Assembly (NCBI RefSeq): GCF_003369915.1
Contig: NW_022881603.1
Span: forward strand, 1,860,001 to 1,924,000
Reading direction: 5' to 3'
Length of the DNA stretch: 64,000 bases
DNA from: Drosophila miranda
Lineage: Eukaryota; Arthropoda; Insecta; Diptera; Drosophilidae
Positions 10,501 through 19,946 of the stretch are shown piece after piece. The notes under the pieces were generated by a model. That model ran no database searches and was not told the DNA's origin. It saw nothing but the letters and a program-made list of their open reading frames with translations. A program made the translations under genes and the position numbers. The first letter of the stretch is position 1. The number at the start of each line of letters is the position of its first letter.

Positions 10501-12202
10501 AGCACCGATCTTGGCACTTTACAATCCCAGAGATCCGACAGAAGTACATTGCGATGCAAGTTCGTTAGGTTTCGGGTCAATTCTAATGCAGAAGAAGGGT
10601 GATGGCAGAATGCACCCGGTGTTTTATTTCTCCAAGCGGACAACAATTACCGAAGCAAAATACCACAGCTTTGAACTGGAGACACTAGCGATAATTTATG
10701 CACTACAACGGTTTAGAGTATACGTGCAAGGCATACCCTTCAAAATAGTGACAGACTGCAACGCGCTAACTATGACTCTAAACAAGAAAGAACTCAATCC
10801 ACGCATTGCCCGCTGGGCGTTAGAGTTACAAAATTATGACTACAAGTTAGAACACAGGTCAGGAAGTAGAATGCAACACGTAGATGCGCTAAGCAGAGCC
10901 GTTCAGATACTCACGGTAGACACAAACACCTTTGAAGAAAATTTAATTATATGCCAAAACAGAGATAACAAACTGATGGAGCTGAGAGAAACGTTACAGA
11001 AATCAGAACACAAACATTATGAGATGAGAAACGGAATAATATACAGGAAAAAAGATAACAATACTATCCTATTCTGCGTACCCGAGGAAATGGAAGGCCA
11101 CGTACTCTATAAGTACCACGATGAACTAGGGCACGTCGGTATAGACAAGATGACCGACGCTATATCGAAAAGCTACTGGATCTCAAACGTAAGGTATAAA
11201 GCCAAGCGACACATTGAAAACTGTCTAAAATGCATAGCGTACTCAGCAAAACACGGAAAAGAGGAAGGGTTTTTACACAACATACCAAAAGGGTCAGGAC
11301 CATTCGAGGTAGTACATATCGACCATTTCGGGCCAGTCGACAAAGGCAGGGCCAACAAACATGTTTTAGTAGTAATAGACGCGTTCACCAAATTCGTAAG
11401 ACTTTATACGACCAAAACCACTAGCACAAAGGAAGCAGTAATTGCAATGAAAGATTATTTCCGAGCTTACAGTAGACCCAGATGCATTGTGTCAGACAGA
11501 GGAAGCTGTTTCACGTCAAAAGAGTTTGAAGAATTCTTAGAACAGAGCAATGTTAAACACGTAAAGATAGCAACAGGGTCGCCACAGGCCAACGGGCAGG
11601 TAGAAAGGGTGAACAGAAGTTTGGGACCCATGATTGAAAAGCTTGTTGACCCGGAAAAAGGATTACATTGGGATATGGTAGTGGAAACAGTAGAACACGC
11701 GATGAACAACACAATTCAAAGAACAATTAATGAACACCCGAGCAGAATGTTGTTTGGGGTCGTACAAAAAGGAAAGGTTTCAGATTTACTAAAAGATCAT
11801 CTAGACGAACTAACCGAACAGCGGGCAACAAGGGATATAGAAAAGATTAGAGCAGTAGCAGGCACTCATCAGGAAAAAATACAGTCTTATAACAAACAAG
11901 CAACAAATTCAAAGCGAAGGGAGCCACACGTGTACGTAGATAATGATCTAGTTATGGTGAGAAATTTCGACACTCATACAGGGGTGTCTAAAAAGCTTAT
12001 CCCGAAGTTCAAAGGACCTTATAAGATATCAAAGGTGTTAAAAAATGATAGGTATTTGCTAGAAGATGTAGAGGGGTTTCAACAATCAAGGATCCCGTAT
12101 AAAGGAGTTTGGGCGGTGGCAAATATGAAGCCGTGGATTGAAAATGGTAATAATGCAAATGTCACAGGGAATCAAAATGAAGAAAATGATTGTAACACGT
12201 AA
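7556..12202 (+). CDS. Gag-Pol polyprotein of the Ty3/Gypsy element
   Basis: A frame of 1548 codons. In order: a SAP-like motif at about residues 8-42; a charged linker; the Gag core; two CCHC zinc knuckles at about 319-353; an aspartic protease (LIDSGS) near 387; a Cys/Glu-rich hexapeptide tract at 524-595; reverse transcriptase with YMDDI near 850; RNase H (HCDAS) near 996; an integrase zinc-binding region; and the integrase core with HIDHF near 1254, VSDRG near 1311 and the glutamate in GQVERVN. No envelope follows. The start is the first ATG after the leader and keeps the SAP motif. Confidence 0.93.
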   Translation: MSDLVGAEEFSAARLREWLESLNLPKGGSKAAMAARLNEIPVELRGQGPPAAETCENEREDEAAADQDSTKSERKEKNEKAPQAPGHNNNHGEYRAEVEMLKLQIVLLKLQSEREKEGRGENTTPAASNDAGVMLLNAAKDMLPTYHGSISGNNDDVTTWIAQFKAVAKVNKLKDEKLLMLLMSKLKDKALVWLHSSPEHMSLPIDQLLNVMEDTFHPKESKLLLRRKFESRSWARGEEFSMYFNAKVSLASRIVIDDEEFIDGVIEGIPDVGLRRQAHMQCFGAPYQLLKAFEKIMLPKKYGSTEGANTGASPTPIRCYNCNSLGHVAGECRKPKRERGACYGCGSMSHQVSHCDEKKYKVHNDYIYKFNIYISNYNNKCLSLNCLIDSGSPISFMKLSCLEHQSENNLNKVEERSRLSSNEIKEDDLSLYKFNKDKKNREIEFILNKNADYAYVGLNNSKLNIFGKIPSFVIINKNRINFELLVVADESMGYEAVLGRDFMNLCKFKIVSDICKEKESETKNECEIKNECLEKNECLEENECLGENECLEENECLGENECLEENECLGENECLEKNEWKIENECLGEYECEVKDEGDKENKHEVESGGKVENECSAMVECLEDSDTCESVKTNFNELPSQYPDKENDWELKVGTDCSQELAGRLKYMFRTAYVNAERPNLPQTKWEMKLNFEHEKPFHCPPRRLSYSEKAQVQKMIDEYTEKGYIRTSESEYVSPIVLVKKNSGELRLCVDYRTLNKGMIKDNYPTPLIDDLLDKLSGKRLFTKLDLKNGYFHVFMHKDSVKYTSFTTPMGQYEWLRMPFGLRNASAVFQRFTNNIFADMVKEDKVIIYMDDIMVATKDSDSHMEILQEVMRRLVENKLELRIDKCEFLQSEVKYLGYSISGNGIKPDTKGLQAVKGFPVPTKTNEVQSFLGLCSYFRRFVKDFSTKAKPLYDLVKKDRKFEFGIVELECFEQLKSNLLEAPILALYNPRDPTEVHCDASSLGFGSILMQKKGDGRMHPVFYFSKRTTITEAKYHSFELETLAIIYALQRFRVYVQGIPFKIVTDCNALTMTLNKKELNPRIARWALELQNYDYKLEHRSGSRMQHVDALSRAVQILTVDTNTFEENLIICQNRDNKLMELRETLQKSEHKHYEMRNGIIYRKKDNNTILFCVPEEMEGHVLYKYHDELGHVGIDKMTDAISKSYWISNVRYKAKRHIENCLKCIAYSAKHGKEEGFLHNIPKGSGPFEVVHIDHFGPVDKGRANKHVLVVIDAFTKFVRLYTTKTTSTKEAVIAMKDYFRAYSRPRCIVSDRGSCFTSKEFEEFLEQSNVKHVKIATGSPQANGQVERVNRSLGPMIEKLVDPEKGLHWDMVVETVEHAMNNTIQRTINEHPSRMLFGVVQKGKVSDLLKDHLDELTEQRATRDIEKIRAVAGTHQEKIQSYNKQATNSKRREPHVYVDNDLVMVRNFDTHTGVSKKLIPKFKGPYKISKVLKNDRYLLEDVEGFQQSRIPYKGVWAVANMKPWIENGNNANVTGNQNEENDCNT
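9125..9340 (+). repeat. 18-bp tandem repeat encoding 12 hexapeptides
   Basis: 216 bp, exactly twelve 18-bp units, encoding variants of NECLEE and NECLGE in alternation between the protease and reverse-transcriptase domains of the retrotransposon. The units degrade at both ends (NECEIK first, NEWKIE and YECEVK late), the pattern left by slippage expansion from the middle. Confidence 0.9.
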
Positions 12203-12309
12203 ACTTAGAATATTAAGAGTAAACCACACCCAACTGTAATAAATCAACCTATCTAGAAACTAAATTAAATGTAAGGAGTTCAGGAGCACTCCGGTCAGGA
12301 TGGCCGAAT

Positions 12310-12602
12310 TGTAGCAAGGTAATAATTAGTGAGGCATTCAACTAGTATTTAAAATAGCATACAGCGCACATTGGTAGTTACCGCACCATCGATACACTCG
12401 GTGGGAAATACCAATAGTGAGTTATCGGATAAGAAACATGGAGAAGAGAGTGAGAGCACTTTGTAAATGGCGATTGTGAGAGACGGACGCGCAGCTAATA
12501 AAAAAGAGTTACATTAAATCACCGGGTTTGTGTTTTTATACCTATACAGTTCACTCACGCACCGATATTGGTCACTACAATTCCCGGATTAGACGGCCTA
12601 CA
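12310..12602 (+). repeat. 3' LTR
   Basis: 293 bp, same length as the 5' LTR, with two substitutions visible in the first third. The DINE-1 sequence resumes immediately after it. Confidence 0.95.
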
Positions 12603-12810
12603 ATAGCCGAGTCGATTGAGCCATGTCTGTCTGTCCGTCTGTCCGTCCGTCCGTCTGTCCGTCCGTCCGTCTGTCCGTCCCCTTCAGCGCCTAGTGCTCA
12701 AAGACTATAAGAGCGAGAGCAACGATGTTTTGGATCCAGACTTCTGTGATAAGTCACTGCTACAAGAAAATTTCAAAACTTTGCGAAAATCTGTGGCATC
12801 CACAATCCAC
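12603..12810 (+). mobile_element. DINE-1 fragment, right piece
   Basis: Continuation of the DINE-1 split by the retrotransposon: GTCY tract, CAGCGCCTAGTGCTC block, then the junction to fand. Compared with unit B it lacks the CCCCGCCCACTTCCGCCC block before the junction. Units D, E, F and G lack the same block. Confidence 0.85.
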
Positions 12811-12820
12811 ATCCACAGCC

Positions 12821-13180
12821 ATGCGGCTGCTCGAGGAGAAGGCCCGCCAGGCGGCGGCCGAGGCCAAGCAGAAGCCCGCCGAGAAGGCTGCCTCCAATAT
12901 CATGTTTGTGCGCGGCGAGACCCAGGGCGGGGCCAAGGGCAAGGAAAATACAGTCGTCAATCCGGATGAGATTGGTATTGGCGACAGGGAGGACGACGAC
13001 GACGATGAGGAGGAGGACCCGCAGCAGCCGAGTGGAGACCAGGCCGAGGCAGGCCAGGCCACAACCAAAACCGATGACGAGGCCCTCATGAAGAAACTGC
13101 GCTTCGAACAAAAGGCCATACCGGCCAAGGTCTTTGGCAGCCTCAAGCCGACAAATCAATCCGATTCCGATGACGGATAA
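12821..13180 (+). pseudogene. fand: fand C-terminal fragment, unit C
   Basis: 119 codons, one fewer than unit B because GLIM is replaced by ALM. The frame is also open upstream into DINE-1 from an ATG at 12725, giving a contiguous 151-codon chimeric frame (DINE-1-derived leader plus fand tail). The same chimeric frame exists in units D and G. No evidence of expression is visible. Confidence 0.85.
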
Positions 13181-13518
13181 ATCTTTTGTTTCTTTTGATT
13201 ACGCGAAATATAAATGTATGTCTGTGGAATACTTCCCTCGATTTGAGACCTATTCTTCGGAGACCTATTCTTCGTTTTGTTCGGAAATTCATAAATTCCT
13301 CGAATCTCAGCAGGCGTTGGCAATGTTTCCCTGCCAGAGTTTGAGCCTTGGGATATCTCATTCCTTTCGAATCATCTGTTGGAAGCACATCTATTCTCTC
13401 TATTTTTTAGATTTACATTTTTTTTGTTCGCAAAAAAAAGCAAAATTTGTCTGGAACTGTCTGAAAAATAAGAGAACTTTCGTAACCTGTCGCGAGGGAC
13501 TGTCACTATCATTAAGCG
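13181..13518 (+). promoter_or_regulatory. fand-S-Lap intergenic spacer, presumed S-Lap promoter and 5' UTR
   Basis: 338 bp between the fand stop and the S-Lap ATG, conserved in every unit, so every S-Lap copy keeps the same upstream region. It contains a perfect 15-bp tandem duplication (GAGACCTATTCTTCG twice, 13245-13274), an A/T-rich tract near 13400-13445, and a short leader ending ATTAAGCGATG. No TATA box stands out. Testis expression would be expected from the S-Lap family, not from a motif I can point to. Confidence 0.55.
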
Positions 13519-15102
13519 ATGAAGTCTGTACGCTTGATGCACGCCCTGTGCAGGCGTGTCCAGCACACATTCCTGGCCAGACGCAGAGATGTGGAACAGC
13601 GACGGCACTACGCCGAGAAATGTGACTCGGTGATCAAAGGCGTTGTGGTGGGCGTGTACGCCAAGGAGGGCGACCGCCAGCCCAAGATGACACCATCCGG
13701 CGAGAAGTTTGACGATCGCGTCCAGGGTAAGATCACTGATCTCATACGCGAGACGGGCCTGAGTGGCCAGCTGGGAAAAGGCCGTGTCTTCATGAACGTG
13801 GATGCGGAGTTCCGTGCGGTGGCCGTGGTCGGCGTGGGACAGGAGGGGGCCGGCTTCAACGACCTGGAGATGATCGACGAGGGAATGGAGAACGCTCGCG
13901 TCGCTGCCGGCGTGGGGGCTCGTTCCCTTCAACTGCAGGGCTGCACAGATGTCTTCGTGGAGTCGATGGAGTATGTGGAGCAGGCGGCCGAGGGGAGCGC
14001 CTTGGCCGTCTGGCGCTACAACACCAACAAGCGCCGTCGGGACCGCACACTCATTCCCAAACTGGAGCTGTACGACTCTCCCGACTCGGATGCCTGGATG
14101 CGGGGCCTGTTCAAGGCCGAATCGCAGAACCTGGCCCGTCGCCTGGCCGATACGCCGGCCAATCAGATGACGCCCACAATCTTCGCCCAGTCAACGGTGG
14201 ATGCCCTGTGCCCCTGCGGGGTATCCGTGGAGGTACGCAGCATGGACTGGATCGAGTCCAAGAGCTTGAACAGCTTCTTGATGGTGGCCAAGGGCAGCTG
14301 CGAGCCGCCGATCATCTTGGAAATCGCCTACTGCGGCACCGCACCCGAGGACAAGCCCATCCTCCTGCTGGGCAAGGGCATCACATTCAACAGCGGGGGC
14401 CTCTGCCTCCGTCCCAAGGACTGCTTGTCCATGTACCGCGGCTGCATGTCCGGTGCAGCCGCCTGCGTGGGCGTCATCCGAGCCGCCGCCGCCCTATCGC
14501 TGCCCCTAAACATAACGGCACTGCTGCCGCTGTGCGAGAACATGCCCTCCGGAATGGCTGCCAAGCCTGGCGACGTGGTGTCCCTCCTCAATGGCAAAAC
14601 TCTCGGCTTCGTGGACGTCAGCAAGGCTGGTGTGATGGCCATGGCCGATCCCTTGCTCTACGCCCAGACGATCTACAAGCCGCGCATGGTCGTGGACATT
14701 GCTACAGTGGGCTACGCCGTCTGCTCAGCGCTGGGCGGAGCAGCAGCCGGGATTTTCAGCAATTCGAATTTCGTCTACAAGCAGTTCGAGAAGGCCGGTG
14801 CCCTTACGGGGGATCGCGTTTGGCGTCTGCCCCTGTGGCGCTACTTCCAGGAGCTGATCATGCCGAACGACACCTTTGACATCAGCAACCGCGGACGTGG
14901 CCCCGCCTCCAGCTGCATTGCTGCCGCCGTTCTGCACGAGCTGGTGCCGTGCGTCGACTGGGCCCACCTGGACATCCGCAACGTGGGCATGCTGACGCGC
15001 TACAATCCGCTGCCATATTTGCTGAAGAACCGCATGACTGGCCGTCCCACTCGCACCATCGTTCAGTTTCTGTTTCAGATGGCTTGCCCCGACGGCAAGT
15101 AA
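13519..15102 (+). CDS. S-Lap1: S-Lap copy C, intact sperm leucyl-aminopeptidase-like protein
   Basis: Intact 527-codon frame, no intron. An M17 N-terminal domain (about 30-190) is followed by the C-terminal peptidase domain (about 200-520). The M17 motifs are readable but altered: in GKGITFNSGG, K286 is kept while the usual Asp is N291; the catalytic Lys is R298; the next metal Asp is C309; and NTDAEGR has become a segment with S368, A370 and V372. Hydrolase activity is therefore unlikely. S-Laps are abundant in Drosophila sperm and form the paracrystalline material of the mitochondrial derivatives; several have lost catalytic residues. Carries V153 and Q444. Assignment to S-Lap1 rests on linkage to fand and the known amplification, not on an alignment. 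Confidence 0.9.
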   Translation: MKSVRLMHALCRRVQHTFLARRRDVEQRRHYAEKCDSVIKGVVVGVYAKEGDRQPKMTPSGEKFDDRVQGKITDLIRETGLSGQLGKGRVFMNVDAEFRAVAVVGVGQEGAGFNDLEMIDEGMENARVAAGVGARSLQLQGCTDVFVESMEYVEQAAEGSALAVWRYNTNKRRRDRTLIPKLELYDSPDSDAWMRGLFKAESQNLARRLADTPANQMTPTIFAQSTVDALCPCGVSVEVRSMDWIESKSLNSFLMVAKGSCEPPIILEIAYCGTAPEDKPILLLGKGITFNSGGLCLRPKDCLSMYRGCMSGAAACVGVIRAAAALSLPLNITALLPLCENMPSGMAAKPGDVVSLLNGKTLGFVDVSKAGVMAMADPLLYAQTIYKPRMVVDIATVGYAVCSALGGAAAGIFSNSNFVYKQFEKAGALTGDRVWRLPLWRYFQELIMPNDTFDISNRGRGPASSCIAAAVLHELVPCVDWAHLDIRNVGMLTRYNPLPYLLKNRMTGRPTRTIVQFLFQMACPDGK

Positions 15103-16208
15103 TCTGATTATGTTCGTTACACAATTCCTTTGTTAATGTTCCGCGTTCCAAATTTGTTGTTAATTGAAGTACCCCCACACCCCACCCATGAGCTTCCATG
15201 CTGATTGAAGGATGAAAATAACCACATAAAATATGCAAAAAGGTCGCCATTTTATTGTTGAGATTCATTATAAATCGAGAATATACATGACGTATGGGGC
15301 AAATCTGGCCTAGGTGAGGTCTTTACAAATCGGGCTCGTTAAAAACCTCGAAAAACATTTTTGCAATACAAATGGTGGAGAAATTTCCCGCTTATTTTAC
15401 TTTTCCTCTCTTCTGTTCATCATTTCACTTCAACGCTCAAGCATCTATACTTATGCTCATTATTGCGTTGCTATTGCTTACAGAGGCTTTACATAGAGCT
15501 CTCCCATGCACAGCCAAAAACCGCAACTGCACACACATGCACACGCATACAGCGATGCGTTCGGTTTTCGCATTGGGAGCGACGCATCGCGTGATCTTCT
15601 AATTCTCTTTCGCTCGCTTTCTTTTCGTTGAGTGGAGTTGCTTGGAAATTCCAGTTGCTGTACCGTTGCCTCTTAGCTGCGCCTTCCACTAACTTAAACC
15701 ACTAATTTAATAGGATTATAAATACAATCAATGACCGGAAAGAATTACATATATTTACATTAATATGTCAACGTGTCCCGTTTTTTTTTTGGTGATCTCT
15801 TGTTGTTATTCGACCAAAAATTGCTGCCTTCTCGTTTCATTTGTTGTACCGCTGTAGCTGAGCGTCTTTGGTGCTAAGTGCGTCTTGCGGGAAAAATTTG
15901 TGGATTATTCGCGCACAAAAAGAACCGAAAATGTTTATGTTTTTCTTTGCTGTACGATTATAGGCGATGAACTAAAAAGATATACAACAAAATACTAAAA
16001 TACTATAAATACTAAAGGCAAACAGGACTATACAAATAACGAAAAATACCGAAAAAGTCAACTTCGGCTTATCTTAAAAGGTTTTCAGTTCAAAGCTAAT
16101 GAAAATATATGCCTGTTGTTTTCTTTCAATTTAGAGAATAATATCGGGAGAAACGTTTATAAAAATGGGTTTAATTATTTGACTGACTCCCTTTATAATT
16201 GTGATTTT
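15103..16208 (+). other. S-Lap 3' flank, unit C
   Basis: Same flank as unit B, but with about 37 bp missing near 16182, just before the DINE-1 start. No gene recognised. Confidence 0.7.
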
Positions 16209-16537
16209 TATACCCGATACTCAAAATGAGTATTGGGGTATATTAGATTTGTGTTAAAAGTGGATGTGTGTAACGTCCAGAAGGAATCGTTTCCGACCCC
16301 ATAAAGTATAGATATTCTTGATCAGCATCAATAGCCGAGTCGATTGAGCCATGTCTGTCTGTCCGTCTGTCCGTCCGTCCGTCTGTCCGTCCGTCCGTCT
16401 GTCCGTCCCCTTCAGCGCCTAGTGCTCAAAGACTATAAGAGCGAGAGCAACGATGTTTTGGATCCAGACTTCTGTGATAAGTCACTGCTACAAGAAAATT
16501 TCAAAACTTTGCGAAAATCTGTGGCATCCACAATCCA
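16209..16537 (+). mobile_element. DINE-1 fragment between units C and D
   Basis: TATACCCGATAC terminus, GTCY tract near 16352-16408, and the short form of the fand junction as at unit C. Confidence 0.85.
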
Positions 16538-16548
16538 CATCCACAGCC

Positions 16549-16908
16549 ATGCGGCTGCTCGAGGAGAAGGCCCGCCAGGCGGCGGCCGAGGCCAAGCAGA
16601 AGCCCGCCGAGAAGGCTGCCTCCAATATCATGTTTGTGCGCGGCGAGACCCAGGGCGGGGCCAAGGGCAAGGAAAATACAGTCGTCAATCCGGATGAGAT
16701 TGGTATTGGCGACAGCGAGGACGACGACGACGATGAGGAGGAGGACCCGCAGCAGCCGAGTGGAGACCAGGCCGAGGCAGGCCAGGCCACAACCAAAACC
16801 GATGACGAGGCCCTCATGAAGAAACTGCGCTTCGAACAAAAGGCCATACCGGCCAAGGTCTTTGGCAGCCTCAAGCCGACAAATCAATCCGATTCCGATG
16901 ACGGATAA
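16549..16908 (+). pseudogene. fand: fand C-terminal fragment, unit D
   Basis: 119 open codons, nearly identical to unit C (D-S-E at the start of the acidic run where unit C has D-R-E). An upstream in-frame ATG at 16453 lies in DINE-1. Confidence 0.85.
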
Positions 16909-17231
16909 ATCTTTTGTTTCTTTTGATTACGCGAAATATAAATGTATGTCTGTGGAATACTTCCCTCGATTTGAGACCTATTCTTCGTTTTGTTCGGAAA
17001 TTCATAAATTCCTCGAATCTCAGCAGGCGTTGGCAATGTTTCCCTGCCAGAGTTTGAGCCTTGGGATATCTCATTCCTTTCGAATCAGCTGTTGGAAGCA
17101 CATCTATTCTCTCTATTTTTTAGATATACATTTTTTTTATTCGCAAAAAAAAGCAAAATTTGTCTGGAACTGTCTGAAAAACAAGAGAACTTTCGTAACC
17201 TGTCGCGAGGGACTGTCACTATCATTAAGCG

Positions 17232-18815
17232 ATGAAGTCTGTACGCTTGATGCACGCCCTGTGCAGGCGTGTCCAGCACACATTCCTGGCCCGACGCAGA
17301 GATGTGGAACAGCGACGGCACTACGCCGAGAAATGTGACTCGGTGATCAAAGGCGTTGTGGTGGGCGTGTACGCCAAGAAGGGCGACCGCCAGCCCAAGA
17401 TGACACCATCCGGCGAGAAGTTCGACGATCGCGTCCAGGGTAAGATCACTGATCTCATACGCGAGACGAGCCTGAGTGGCCAGCTGGGAAAAGGCCGTGT
17501 CTTCATGAACGTGGATGCGGAGTTCCGTGCGGTGGCCGTGGTCGGCGTGGGACAGGAGGGGGCCGGCTTCAACGACCTGGAGATGATCGACGAGGGAATG
17601 GAGAACGCTCGCGTCGCTGCCGGCGTGGGGGCTCGTTCCCTTCAACTGCAGGGCTGCACAGATGTCTTCGTGGAGTCGATGGAGTATGCGGAGCAGGCGG
17701 ACGAGGGGAGCGCCTTGGCCGTCTGGCGCTACAACACCAACAAGCGCCGTCGGGACCGCACACTCATTCCCAAACTGGAGCTGTACGACTCTCCCGACTC
17801 GGATGCCTGGATGCGGGGCCTGTTCAAGGCCGAATCGCAGAACCTGGCCCGTCGCCTGGCCGATACGCCGGCCAATCAGATGACGCCCACAATCTTCGCC
17901 CAGTCAACGGTGGATGCCCTGTGCCCCTGCGGGGTATCCGTGGAGGTACGCAGCATGGACTGGATCGAGTCCAAGAGTTTGAACAGCTTCTTGATGGTGG
18001 CCAAGGGCAGCTGCGAGCTGCCGATCATCTTGGAAATCGCCTACTGCGGCACCGCACCCGAGGACAAGCCCATCCTCCTCCTGGGCAAGGGCATCACATT
18101 CAACAGCGGGGGCCTCTGCCTCCGTCCCAAGGACTGCTTGTCCATGTACCGCGGCTGCATGTCCGGTGCAGCCGCCTGCGTGGGCGTCATCCGAGCCGCC
18201 TCCGCCCTATCGCTGCCCCTAAACATAACGGCACTGCTGCCGCTGTGCGAGAACATGCCCTCCGGAATGGCTGCCAAGCCTGGCGACGTGGTGTCCCTCC
18301 TCAATGGCAACACTCTCGGCTTCGTGGACGTCAGCAAGGCTGGTGTGATGGCCATGGCCGATCCCTTGCTCTACGCCCAGACGATCTACAAGCCGCGCAT
18401 GGTCGTGGACATTGCTACAGTGGGCTACGCCGTCTGCCCAGCGCTGGGCGGAGCAGCAGCCGGGATTTTCAGCAATTCGAATTTCGTCTACAAGCAGTTC
18501 GAGAAGGCCGGTGCCCTTACGGGGGATCGCGTTTGGCGTCTGCCCCTGTGGCGCTACTTCAAGGAGCTGATCATGGCAAACGACACCTTTGACATCAGCA
18601 ACCGCGGACGTGGCCCCGCCTCCAGCTGCATTGCTGCCGCCGTTCTGCACGAGCTGGTGCCGTGCGTCGACTGGGCCCACCTGGACATCCGCAACGTGGG
18701 CATGCTGACGCGCTACAATCCGCTGCCATATTTGCTGAAGAACCGCATGACTGGCCGTCCCACTCGCACCATCGTTCAGTTTCTGTTTCAGATGGCTTGC
18801 CCCGACGGCAAGTAA
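17232..18815 (+). CDS. S-Lap1: S-Lap copy D, intact
   Basis: Intact 527 codons. It is the innermost plus-strand copy and the most distinct plus-strand protein. It has D157 (AEQADEG), S324, N360 and A449, all shared with minus-strand copies E and F. Private changes include K for E in the YAKKGDR segment, S in RETSLSG, and L in the CELPII segment. Its upstream spacer has only one copy of the 15-bp GAGACCTATTCTTCG repeat. The altered metal-ligand residues are the same as in the other copies. Confidence 0.9.
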   Translation: MKSVRLMHALCRRVQHTFLARRRDVEQRRHYAEKCDSVIKGVVVGVYAKKGDRQPKMTPSGEKFDDRVQGKITDLIRETSLSGQLGKGRVFMNVDAEFRAVAVVGVGQEGAGFNDLEMIDEGMENARVAAGVGARSLQLQGCTDVFVESMEYAEQADEGSALAVWRYNTNKRRRDRTLIPKLELYDSPDSDAWMRGLFKAESQNLARRLADTPANQMTPTIFAQSTVDALCPCGVSVEVRSMDWIESKSLNSFLMVAKGSCELPIILEIAYCGTAPEDKPILLLGKGITFNSGGLCLRPKDCLSMYRGCMSGAAACVGVIRAASALSLPLNITALLPLCENMPSGMAAKPGDVVSLLNGNTLGFVDVSKAGVMAMADPLLYAQTIYKPRMVVDIATVGYAVCPALGGAAAGIFSNSNFVYKQFEKAGALTGDRVWRLPLWRYFKELIMANDTFDISNRGRGPASSCIAAAVLHELVPCVDWAHLDIRNVGMLTRYNPLPYLLKNRMTGRPTRTIVQFLFQMACPDGK

Positions 18816-19946
18816 TCTGATTATGTTCGTTACACAATTCCTTTGTTAATGTTCCGCGTTCCAAATTTGTTGTTAATTGAAGTACCCCCACAACCCACCC
18901 ATGAGCTTCCATGCTGATTGAAGGATGAAAATAACCACATAAAATATGCAAAAAGGTCGCCATTTTATTGTTGAGATTCATTATAAATCGAGAATATACA
19001 TCACATATAGGGCAAATCTGGCCTAGGTGAGGTCTTTACAAATCGGGCTCGTTAAAAACCTCGAAAAACATTTTTGCAATACAAATGGAGAAATTTCCCG
19101 CTTATTTTACTTTTCCTCTCTTCTGTTCATCATTTCACTTCAACGCTCAAGCATCTATACTTATGCTCATTATTGCGTTGCTATTGCTTACAGAGGCTTT
19201 ACATAGAGCTCTCCCATGCACAGCCAAAAACCGCAACTGCACACACATGCACACGCATACAGCGATGCGTTCGGTTTTCGCATTGGGAGCGACGCATCGC
19301 GTGATCTTCTAATTCTCTTTCGCTCGCTTTCTTTTCGTTGAGTGGAGTTGCTTGGAAATTCCAGTTGCTGTACCGTTGCCTCTTAGCCGCGCCTTCCACT
19401 AACTTAAACCACTAATTTAAATTTAATTAAATTTAATTTAAAGAATTACATATATTTACATTATAATGTCAACGTGTTCCTTTTTTTTTTTTGGTGATCT
19501 GTTGTTGTTATTCGACCAAAAATTGCTGCCTTCTCGTTTCATTTGTTGTACCGCTGTAGCTGAGCGTCTTTGGTGCTAAGTGCGTCTTGCGGGAAAAATT
19601 AGTGGATTATTCGCGCACAAAAAGAACCGAAAATGTTTATGTTTTTCTTTGCTGTACGATTATAGGCGATGAACTAAAAAGATATACAACAAAATACTAA
19701 AATACTATAAATACTAAAGGCAAACAGGACTATACAAATAACGAAAAATACCGAAAAAGTCAACTTCGGCTTATCTTAAAAGATTTTCAGTTCAAAGCTA
19801 ATGAAAATATATGCCTGTTGTTTTCTTTCAATTTAGAGAATAATATCGGGAGAAACGTTTATAAAAATGGGTTTAATTATTTATTCTCGTATATTGTTTT
19901 TTGACAGTGTATGCCTCGCCCTGACTCCCTTTATAATTGTGATTTT
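18816..19946 (+). other. S-Lap 3' flank, unit D
   Basis: Distinguished from units B and C by an AATTTAATTAAATTTAATTT block near 19418-19441 that replaces the usual AGGATTATAAATACAATC segment. The same variant occurs only 3' of copy E (about 26235-26265), which mirrors it across the palindrome centre. Confidence 0.75.

Larger units (their letters stand above)
7167..12602 (+). mobile_element. Ty3/Gypsy LTR retrotransposon, whole, young
   Basis: A 5.4-kb element with two 293-bp LTRs (7167-7459 and 12310-12602). The LTRs begin TG, end CA, and differ at about two positions. It is flanked by ATAG duplications and carries one long Gag-Pol frame with no env. The element looks whole, with no visible break. 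Low LTR divergence suggests insertion within roughly the last few hundred thousand years (my estimate from two differences). The single fused Gag-Pol frame, size and integrase style suggest the mdg3/micropia/blastopia side of Ty3/Gypsy; I cannot name the family with certainty. Confidence 0.93.

Noticed and set aside
12616-12715. Frames reading SVCPSVRPSV-type repeats
   Set aside because: Translation of the GTCY microsatellite in DINE-1.
13372-13932. Long minus-strand open frame (186 codons) opposite each S-Lap 5' half, and similar ones of 128-261 codons elsewhere on the antisense strand
   Set aside because: They lie wholly antisense to S-Lap, vary in length with frameshifts in S-Lap, and show no domain. 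They follow from the GC-rich codon use of the sense gene.
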